64,000 nucleotides of DNA, taken from assembly GCA_025403435.1 (NCBI GenBank), contig CM046350.1, forward strand, positions 5,615,512 to 5,679,511, given 5' to 3'. A program made the translations under genes and the position numbers. Source of the DNA: Artocarpus heterophyllus. Lineage: Eukaryota > Streptophyta > Magnoliopsida > Rosales > Moraceae. Of this stretch, positions 57,292 to 64,000 are shown in pieces (positions within the stretch are counted from its first letter, which is position 1; the number at the start of each line of letters is the position of its first letter). The notes below the pieces were generated by a model, which worked only from the letters and a program-made list of their open reading frames with translations, was not told where the DNA came from and did not search any database.

Positions 57292-57406
57292 GTGTGTTCT
57301 TAGAAAGGAGAGACGGTTGGCATCTCCCCTGACAGGGACGGGAACGGCCTTCGGGCTTCCCTGTTAACACACCCGGTTTGACCGGATAAGGCTAACCAAA
57401 TTTTTT
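57292..57406 (+). ncRNA. U6atac: U6atac snRNA (minor spliceosome)
   Basis: U6atac is the catalytic-core snRNA of the U12-dependent spliceosome. It pairs with U4atac, then with U12 and the 5' splice site of rare AT-AC and GT-AG introns. Seen here: start GUGUGUUCUUAG; AAGGAGAGA at 57305-57313, whose AAGGA pairs with UCCUU of U12-type 5' splice sites; then GGUUGGCAUCUCCCCUGACA, which lines up with the human U6atac order (GGUUAGCA, CUCCCCUUGACA); a UUCG-loop hairpin GGCCUUCGGGC; and AACACAC at 57366-57372, complementary to the 5' GUGUGUU. A 3' hairpin CCGGU-UUG-ACCGG precedes the T6 terminator. The length of about 113-115 nt suits the family. The Pol III promoter is complete, so the gene should be active. 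It is not protein-coding and would be missed by ORF-based annotation. Confidence 0.93.
57401..57406 (+). terminator. Pol III terminator of U6atac
   Basis: A run of six T directly after GCTAACCAAA, the normal Pol III stop. Confidence 0.85.
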
Positions 57407-58206
57407 CTTTTCACAGTTTGAAATTTTAAAACAGTGTAATTTATTAAAAAAAAAAGCCTTTTCTTTTGTTAGTTTACTAATGAGTAGTATGAAGAATATA
57501 GGAAGAATAGGAAATAAATTCCAAGTGAAAATGAATTGAGTTCAACGGGATTAAATTCTAGAATTTTATTAAAGTGTTTAGTAATTTATTAAGGAATTAA
57601 GTTACACGGGGAATTAAATTCCTATTGTTTTGTTTACTTTGCTAAAAAAATATGAAAAGATTGAAAGAAAATAAGTGTAGTTACAAAATTACCTTAACGT
57701 GAAGTACATAACTAACTTATAATAAGGGTATATTTAGAAAATAAATTTGTTGGTTTTCTTTTTTAGGGGAAGGAATTAAATTCCGTAAATGAGAGGTGGA
57801 AGATAAGTTCCCTTAATATAAGGAGCTTAACTCATTATTTATTGGTGGGAATCACCTCATTTAATTTCTGAATACAAAAGTAAACAACAAAAATTAAACA
57901 CAAGTGAAAAGGAGTTAAGTTCCACGTAATTAAGTTCTAGAATTCCATTAAAGTGTTTACGAATCTATAAAGGAATTAAGTTACATGGGGAATTAAATTC
58001 CTATTATATTGTTTACTTTGCTAAAAATATGAAAGAACTGTAATAAAATAAATATATTTACAAAATTACCCTTATATGAAGTAAATAATTAACTTAAAGT
58101 AACGGTATATTTAGAAAATAACTCTGTTGGTTCTTAGTTTTTAAGGGAAGGAATAAATTTCGTAAGTGAGAGGTGGAAAATAAGTTCCCTCATATTAAGA
58201 AACTTA

Positions 58207-59340
58207 GGGCTCGTTTGACATGTCGAATTAGATAGGATTATAAGGTTAGGATTGGACTTAATAGAATTGGATAAGATTGGATAAGATTAAGCGTAATCCT
58301 ATTACATGTTTGGTGTACTATGGGATTGGATTAAATTAAATGTGTTAAAATTAGTTCCAACTAATAAGTTCACTGTCTCAAAGCCTTATACTCAACCTAA
58401 AATGTACACCAATGTTTAAGTATGTTTAAGTCAGATTCTATCAACATAGTTATAGCCAAACCTAGTCAACCTTACAGTTCTGTCTTCATACCCAGTAGCA
58501 ACCCAACTAGATCAAGAGAAAAGGTTAGGCTTCCCATTTTCTCCGGGTTGTGTTTTCTTTGAGATAAAGCATAACGAGTGCATTTCCCTCCTATGGAATT
58601 GCTTATGAAGATTCCACTACTCGTCTCACTTCCACTGCTCGACGCCTGAGGCTCCTTCTTCTGCCCTCCACCAAACCACCATGGTGCAGTCGAAGGCAGA
58701 GAAGAGGCCCCCCCCAGACGACGAAGCTCCCACCGACGTGAGGCGAGTTCATGCAGACGACTTGTGAGCCGTCGACGACTGCGTGAGCCCTTGCTGAAGG
58801 AGCCGACAATTTCGTCGAGGCACGGTTCCAGAGAGGTCTCTGGAGTTCCCATGGGAGTTTTCGTTTTCCTGTTCTGTTGTTTGCTTGGAGAAGAAGATGA
58901 AATCAGAAACATCTATGTTTGGATTTGGGCAGGAAAGTAGTGCCAGTCTCCATAACAGGGGAAGAGGAGGAATTTGGTTGTCGTCGGGGGAAGGATGTTC
59001 ATCGCCCTATTGGGAAGCGGAGCTGCGGTGACGGTAGGCATCCTCATCGTTGCCGTCATCAAGGTCGTCCTCATCGTTGCCGTCATCAAAGTCGTCCTCA
59101 CCATCGCCGTCGCAAATATTGTTGTATGTTGGAGTTGGCTTGCGTTAGGAGGGTGAGTTTGGGGATAAAATTTTAATCCCAGACTTGGGATTATTAATCC
59201 CACCTATTTGGGGAGGATTAGTTATCCCGGTTTACCAGATTATTTATTTGGTCAACACATTCTTTATCCGGCCAACAATGAGCACCAAACATAAGATTAA
59301 GACTATTTATCTTAGTCTTAATCCCGTGTAACAAACACAC
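58207..59340. mobile_element. TIR transposon carrying gene fragments (Pack-type), about 1.13 kb
   Basis: It begins GGGCTCGTTTGACATGTCG and ends CGTGTAACAAACACAC, which are imperfect inverted ends. The limits are confirmed by the tandem repeat it interrupts. The outer 250 bp on the left and 180 bp on the right are AT-rich (GGATTGG and GGATTA words). The middle is GC-rich and holds a TIM17 fragment plus a 27-bp duplicated unit (CCTCATCGTTGCCGTCATCA and seven more bases) at about 59040-59100. No transposase is present. A TA or TAA duplication is possible but not clear. Confidence 0.6.
58628..58852 (-). pseudogene. TIM17 gene fragment with frameshifts
   Basis: The minus-strand text begins at ATG 58852 with MGTPETSLEPCLDEIVG, recalling the plant TIM17 N-terminus (MGTPETSREPCPDRI). 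Another frame continues VVCMNSPHVGGSFVVWGG, and a third LFSAFDCTMVVW, which line up with the TIM17 order (V-R-M-N-A-P-R-V-G-G-S, then F-D-C-T-M-V). At least two frame changes, one near the C-run at about 58709-58716, and loss of the rest of the gene make it non-functional. TIM17 is a channel subunit of the inner mitochondrial membrane import complex TIM23. The fragment probably reached this place inside the transposon. Confidence 0.7.
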
Positions 59341-59415
59341 TAATAATTTCTTATTTATAAATAGAATCCACCTCATTTATTTCCTAAATAAAGTAAACAA
59401 TAAAATTTTAAACCT

Positions 59416-59604
59416 GAAATTTAATTCTCTTTTCTGATGTTGAATTCTTCCCGATAAGTGAACGTGTATTACAAAATTAAACCTATGATATAGTCGAAAT
59501 AATCTACATTTTTCCTTGGCCACTGAACTAAAAGAAAAGGCTTTTTTTTAACATCTCAGGTCAGAATTTGATTTAGTTTTTCAAAATAAAATGAAACGTA
59601 ATCA
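59416..59604. other. Spacer; flank of the inverted U6atac copy
   Basis: The minus-strand text at about 59520-59604 contains AAAAAAAAGCCTTTTCTTTT, which also follows the real U6atac gene (about 57450-57475). The duplication therefore included 3' flank. Confidence 0.5.
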
Positions 59605-59692
59605 TAAAAAAATTTGGCTAGTGTGTGTTAACAGGGACCCCCGAAAGCTGTTACCATCCCAGTCAGGGGACATGCCAACCGTCTCTCCGTTT
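59605..59692 (-). pseudogene. U6atac pseudogene, inverted copy
   Basis: Read on the minus strand: AACGGAGAGACGGTTGGCAT, GTCCCCTGACTGGGATGG, CTTTCGGGGGTCCCTGTTAA, CACACACTAGCCAAATTTTT. It matches the U6atac gene from the AAGGAGAGA box to the terminator, but the box is changed (AACGGAGAGA), the 5' GUGUGUU and the USE/TATA promoter are absent, and the 3' CCGG hairpin is deleted. Shared 3' flank indicates inverted DNA duplication rather than reverse transcription. Confidence 0.8.
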
Positions 59693-59734
59693 ATAATCAA
59701 TTCAACTATCAAATTATTCCAAAAGAGAACTTAA

Positions 59735-59862
59735 GACCCGACCTGTTTAGTTCAAGTATTTGAATAAAATATTTGAATGAAGATTTAAATTTTTGTGAGA
59801 GAAAATACTATAATAAAATAATTCAAACCGTGATTCGAGTATCGAAACAAACAGGCCCTTAG
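59735..59862. mobile_element. MITE family 2 copy
   Basis: CCTGTTTAGTTCAAGTATTT to ATCGAAACAAACAGGCCCTT, with GAGAGAAAATACTATAAT and AATTCAAACCGTGATTCG inside. Confidence 0.65.
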
Positions 59863-60215
59863 ATTTTCTTCTTGATAATTGTTGGTTTTCTCAATTTTAT
59901 TAAGCCTGCTTTTTCTCTTTGTTAATATCCCATTTTTTATTTACTGATTTTCTGAGTTTCAGAGTGAAAAGCTAATATTGATATCCAAAAGGGACATGTC
60001 AACGGTTTTGCTTATGCAGTTCCATCCAAGTTGTGCATTTGTGTTCCCATCTCAAATAGATAATAAACTCCAGTTACCAGCACCGACTTATATTATTTCG
60101 CATACATAGAAACTAAGGCCAGTACATTAATACCCATCTTTTTTATTCTGCTAAAAAACACTAATTCATATCTAACAAAATAACAAATGAAAAGTAGGAG
60201 CTTAATTTTCTCCCC
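59863..60215. other. Spacer and 3' side of the small membrane-protein gene
   Basis: No further gene seen. The minus-strand gene ends at 60216, so part of this is its 3' UTR. Confidence 0.45.
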
Positions 60216-60596
60216 CTATCTCCAGAAGAATTCTTGCACAGAATGTTGCCATGAAAGCACAAAAATCAGCATGAGCAAAATCCCAGCAAGTCCCCAAGAT
60301 GAGCTCCCAATTCTAAGCACCCAAGAAGGGTCAGGAGAGGGAATGACCGAGGCTGAAGACCCTCCTCCTCTTGACGATGAGGAAACTGTCTTAATAGCGA
60401 TTATAAGCCCAGCCAAAACCATAGGAAGAACAAACCCAGAACTCCATTTCGTTTCATAGTACCATTTTGTGTCGTTTTTACGGCCAACATTATACAAAGG
60501 TGAAATCACCACTGCAGAAACTAGAGCTAGTAACATGGCGACTGATCTCTGAGATGATGGGTTTTGGCTTGTGTTGTAATAACTGTAGTTAGCCAT
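60216..60596 (-). CDS. Small three-helix membrane protein, family not recognised
   Basis: A single-exon frame of 126 residues. The start at 60596 (MANYSYYNTSQN) was chosen over an in-frame Met eight codons upstream because AAACCATGGCT is a strong plant start context. Three hydrophobic segments are visible: SVAMLLALVSAVVISPLY (about 22-39), SGFVLPMVLAGLIIAIKTV (about 57-75) and WGLAGILLMLIFVLSW (near the C-terminus), with a Ser/Gly-rich linker SSSSRGGGSSASV. No catalytic motif or known family was recognised. Clean codon structure, a plausible leader and location beside conserved genes support a real gene. A role in a membrane complex is only inference. Confidence 0.65.
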   Translation of the reverse strand: MANYSYYNTSQNPSSQRSVAMLLALVSAVVISPLYNVGRKNDTKWYYETKWSSGFVLPMVLAGLIIAIKTVSSSSRGGGSSASVIPSPDPSWVLRIGSSSWGLAGILLMLIFVLSWQHSVQEFFWR

Positions 60597-61139
60597 TGGT
60601 TTTAACCAGCAAAAGTTCAAGGTTTGTTTTTTTTTTTCTGGTTGTTTCTTTCTTACTGATAGACTAATTTAAAGTTGATGGTGTAGAATAACTTGAGGTG
60701 GGGGAGATTTATAAGAGAGGAAAGAGATGGAAATAATGAAGGAATCGAACTGTAAAGCTGGTAATTGGATGTGGGAAGGGACAGACAGCCGTCCAAAAAG
60801 TGGAAAAGAAGAAAGGTGAAGGAAACTGTTATCGGCCTAGAATATGTGGAAAAAGAAACCAAAAGGTCGTAAGAAGGAAGAATGAAAGCTTTGGAAGCAA
60901 GGTATTTCTAATGTCTTTTTGGAGAGAGTTCACACTTGACAATTAAGTAATGCTTAGCTGTATTACTGCTGTAGTAAGGTATGCATTATTACTGTTCGTT
61001 TATTTAGATACTTAAATCACAGTTTGAATCATTTTATTATAATATTTTTTCTCATAAAAATTTAAATCTTCAATTCAAATACTCGAATAAAAGAATCATA
61101 ATTTCTTTGTTGTAAAAAAAAAAATAAATTATTATTTGC
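60597..61139. other. 5' flank of the small membrane-protein gene, and a family 2 MITE
   Basis: The promoter of the minus-strand gene should lie at 60597-60900. A family 2 MITE in reverse orientation lies at about 60991-61090 (TGTTCGTTTATTTAGATACT to TTCAAATACTCGAATAAAAG). Confidence 0.5.
60991..61090. mobile_element. MITE family 2 copy, reverse orientation
   Basis: The complement of the 44387 element in order: GATACTTAAATCACAGTTTG, AATCATTTTATTATAATATT, TTTTCTCATAAAAATTTAAA, CAAATACTCGAATA. Confidence 0.6.
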
Positions 61140-62280
61140 TTTGTCGTTTAGTTAGTGTCGTTCTATTGTTTAAATTTTAATTTATTTGTCGTTGACCTTT
61201 TATACTGTAGTTTATACTTTAGTTGTCGTTTCATTCAAGTGCCTTTTCCAAATTTAGTAAAGTTTATAGTTTCTTTCACCTAATGTATTTTTGTCTTTGT
61301 TCGCTTGTTTACTTTTCTACGGTAGTTTATACTTTAGATGTCGTTTTCAGTTCCTCATGCTGTCACTCTTACGTCGTTTGATCTTATCTTGTTGTTTGTC
61401 CCATTAGTTGTCGTTTTCTCATTTGTTTCAATTTCGTGTCGTTTTTATTTTTATATTTTCCACACCATTGGGGTTTCCTTTTTTACTAAATTACCGTTTA
61501 AAATTTGGTTTCCTTTTCTCGAAGTTGTACGTTGATTGTAATTTTGGCATTATATTTTCTCTTGTTTTCGTTTTGTTTGAGTGTCGTTTTACATTTGTTG
61601 TCGTTTTCTCAATTGCTTTCTTATTGTCATATCCTTTTTTTCTTGTTATTCGTCATAGTAGTTGTCCTTCTCTCATTGGTGCCGTTTTATGCCAACTCTT
61701 TCGCCATTTATAATTTGGCGTCCTTTTCTTTGTAGTTGTCGTTTTTCAATTTGGTATTGTTTTCACTTGCCGTCGTCTTATTTGTATCGCGGTTCACATT
61801 TGTTGTCGTTTTGTCTTCGTTGTCGTTTCACGTTACTGTAGATCTGTCGTTGGTCATTTTGTTTTTTTGTTGTTTCTTTCTGTTGCTGCCTTGTTTTGTT
61901 TTTTTTCCCCGATTTGTAAGTTTAGCTCTCTCTCTCTCTCTCTCTTTTAGTGCCGTATTTTTTTCGCATCATGTCGTTTGTCGTTTTTATTGCGTTGTTG
62001 TTTAGTTTTTAGAGGTATTGTTTTCCATTTATTGTCGTTCGTCACAGTAGTTGTTGTTTCATAATTTCAATTGTTTCATTTTACTGTTGTTTCTTGTCGT
62101 TCACACTGTTGTTTTGCGCCTTTTGTCGTTTCTATTTTTGTTGCCGTTTTTTCATTTGGTGTTTCCACTCTGTTTACAATCGTTACTTTTTCCTTTGTTA
62201 CTGTTTACTTTTTAATTGTTGTTTCATTCTAGTTTTATTTTCCGTTTAGTTGTCGTTTATACTTTTCAGCTTTTTGTGCA
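61140..62280 (+). repeat. Degenerate TTGTCGTTTT word array, about 1.1 kb
   Basis: The word TGTCGTTT or a one-base variant recurs more than twenty times with irregular spacing of about 20-80 bp (for example near 61142, 61221, 61337, 61408, 61436, 61580, 61598, 61737 and 61803). The plus strand is very rich in T and poor in A. Open frames across it only translate this bias (Phe/Val/Leu-rich) and are not credible proteins. A CT microsatellite lies at 61926-61945. Confidence 0.7.
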
Positions 62281-62852
62281 GGACTACTTATAAGTTAAGC
62301 ATGATTGTTGGAGGAATTTATGGAGAAGTAATGGAGATATGGTGACAATTCATGCTGGCAATTCTTATTTTTATTTTTTTTGGGCAATTCTTATTTCTGA
62401 CCAAACCAAAAGAAAAAAAAGAAGTCGTTCTCCAACTATTTTCTTTTGGAGATAAGAGTTCAACCTAATGATTTGAATCATTTTTTTGTTACACTGAGAG
62501 TTTTATATTATGAATGGTTTGAACTAGAAAGTATGTTCCACTATGTGAAATGAAAGGTGATTTTTTATTGTTTATTTAATTCCATGAAGTTATAACCTCG
62601 TTACTAATAAAACGTAGGTCTAGTCTAAAAAAATATAAATCACAGTTTTATAAGTAATAATGTTATAATCTCGTGAGGATAAAAAAGATTTTTCAATCAT
62701 CCCAGTGGTATTGCCTTTGTCCATGATAATTGACAAACCTTTAGTCAAGCACGGTATTGACAATACCAACTTTGATAATTGTTATTGCAAAGGCACGCGT
62801 GGGTATCAGTAAAATTAATTAATTTAATTCACAGCTAATAGAAAAGAAGAGA
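62281..62852. other. AT-rich spacer
   Basis: No gene, RNA or clear repeat recognised. Confidence 0.5.
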
Positions 62853-63340
62853 TATTTATCTTTTTATACTCTCTGTTTTAGGTTAATTTAAAAATTATAC
62901 CTTCGGTTTTTGATTTCATTAAATGTATACCTTTATATTAGATTTAATATACAAATTTATACATTACCTAAGTCAATAGTTAATTTTAACCTTTAAAATG
63001 ACCAAATTATTCTTAAGTAAAATATAAAAAACTAAAATTTTCAAAAAATAAGAAGAAAACAAGAATAAAAACACACAAAACATCTATTTTTGAAGGTATT
63101 TTATACAGTATTAAAGGCAAAAACCTTAGTATAAAGTTTTTTTTTTAAGTTTTTGAAGTTATCTTGTTTTTTAATTTGAGGGTATTTTGGTAATTTCTTA
63201 GATTAAACATGAAGATTAATTAGGCAAAGGTGTAAATGTGTATATTAAATTTAATCTGAAAATGTAAATTTAATGAGATAAAAAACCAAAAGTATATTGC
63301 TTGAATAAACCAAAAATACATAGTATAAAAAGATAAATAA
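62853..63340. mobile_element. Fold-back element with inverted repeats of about 120 bp
   Basis: The left arm (ATTTATCTTTTTATACTCTC to about 62975) is complementary to the right arm (about 63210-63340, ending ATAGTATAAAAAGATAAAT). Matching parts include CTTCGGTTTTTGATTTCATT against AATGAGATAAAAAACCAAAA. The interior of about 230 bp is AT-rich and non-coding. Long arms suit a Mutator-like MITE or fold-back element. No target duplication was found. Confidence 0.65.
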
Positions 63341-64000
63341 CCCTAAAAAGAAACGCTAATAGTAGTAATGTAGGGTGAAACTTGCTTGCCAACAAAAGAA
63401 AAAAGTAGATAGTAGTGTGTGGCTCAATGGAAAGAAAAGGCTTTTATTTTTTTTTTAATTTGGGGTGAGAGAGTTCAAACTTTTTACTTTTATGTGGACT
63501 TAAGTGTAGTTTTACTACAAGCTATGCCTGCAACCACAAGCATTTTATTGCTCTTACTATTTTTTAATTAATTTTTGTTGTTTGCATTATTTAAGAAGAT
63601 TAGATAGAAAGTATGTATTCAAGCATCATGCACTTAAGAAAAAAGGATTAATATAATAGAAAATTGATTCAATCTCAAAAGAGGACTTGTCAAGTTTCTA
63701 ATGTAATTAATAGACCATAAAAAGGGGATATAAGTGAGTATTTACTAATTGATTATCATATTCTACATAGTATTTTAGAATATTAGTTTTAAAGTTTGAA
63801 CATACTATGGCTACTATAAGAAATAATATTAGTACACAATTTTGCATCTAAAACAAGCAAGAACTATTAGACAGATTTTACGTTAGAAAACTGAGATATT
63901 ATTTTTCTAGAGTACTGCTATTCTTGTTTGAGTTGTTATAGAAGTTAGATTTTAAGTTAGAAAATTGAAATATTATTTTTCTAGAGTTCTATTTTTGTTT
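63341..64000. other. AT-rich spacer to the window end
   Basis: No gene seen. A short near-duplicate (GTTAGAAAA-TGA(G)ATATTATTTTTCTAGAGT) occurs at about 63882-63912 and 63955-63985. Confidence 0.5.

Larger units (their letters stand above)
57523..59415. repeat. Tandem duplication of about 380 bp, second copy split by a transposon
   Basis: Copy 1 is 57523-57901. Copy 2 is 57902-58206 and resumes at 59341-59415. Shared phrases: AAGTGAAAA, GAATTAAGTTACA, GGGGAATTAAATTCCTATT, TTGTTTACTTTGCTAAAA, GAGAGGTGGAA and CACCTCATTTA. In copy 2 the match to copy 1 breaks at CTTA (58206) and returns after 59340. Confidence 0.75.

Noticed and set aside
58913..59203. Minus ORF ahead of the TIM17 fragment as part of an intact gene
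   Set aside because: It is in frame with, but separated by a stop from, the TIM17 text. Its Thr/Met-rich part comes from the 27-bp repeat.
61338..62005. Overlapping Phe/Val/Leu-rich ORFs resembling membrane proteins
   Set aside because: They follow from the T-rich TTGTCGTTT array. Several frames are open at once with the same bias.
1..64000. CRISPR arrays, operons and ribosome binding sites
   Set aside because: The window is plant nuclear DNA with spliced genes. No regularly spaced identical repeats with unique spacers were seen.

Overview
The window reads as nuclear DNA of a eudicot plant, probably a woody one. It is AT-rich, its genes are split by GT-AG introns, and its proteins look like orthologues of well-known Arabidopsis genes. 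All exon models were built by eye from splice consensus and continuity of reading frame. No database search was run, so names rest on recognised motifs.

Layout. (1) 1-9.1 kb: a five-exon receptor-like cytoplasmic kinase of the RIPK type (1612-3842, minus), then AT-rich spacer with small inverted-repeat elements. (2) 9.1-15 kb: a complete 13-exon exportin-t gene (PAUSED, 9122-14928, minus). (3) 15-17.2 kb: spacer. (4) 17.2-39.4 kb: a nested transposon block. Its centre is a full-length Ty3/gypsy element of the Tat type (20489-31151) with 622-bp LTRs and a 5-bp target duplication. It lies inside an older solo LTR of the same length and general layout. Long solo-LTR-like sequences of one family flank the block in opposite orientations, and a decayed Ty1/copia pol lies on the right. 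(5) 39.4-51 kb: repeat-rich spacer with a large direct duplication, a Tourist-like MITE and a G-box cluster. (6) 51.7-60.6 kb: a second gene block with a plastid RelA/SpoT homologue (RSH2/RSH3 type, plus strand), TAF9 (minus), a U6atac minor-spliceosome snRNA gene (plus) and a small three-helix membrane protein (minus). Within it are an inverted U6atac pseudocopy and a transposon carrying a broken TIM17 fragment. (7) 60.6-64 kb: spacer with a CpG-containing TTGTCGTTT word array and a fold-back element.

The best find is the U6atac gene at 57292-57406. It has the AAGGAGAGA 5'-splice-site pairing box, a closing GUGUGUU/AACACAC stem, an upstream sequence element 23 bp ahead of a TATA box (the plant Pol III spacing) and a T6 terminator. 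It lies head to head with TAF9.

The second notable system is the gypsy element. On the strand opposite gag-pol it carries a three-exon gene with its own TATA box and poly(A) signal. Its premature stops on both strands, and all five LTR differences, fit C-to-T change.

The cellular genes are housekeeping functions (tRNA export, ppGpp metabolism, TFIID/SAGA, minor splicing) plus one signalling kinase. They do not form a pathway. From memory of Arabidopsis locus numbers, kinase-PAUSED and RSH3-TAF9 may each be conserved neighbour pairs.
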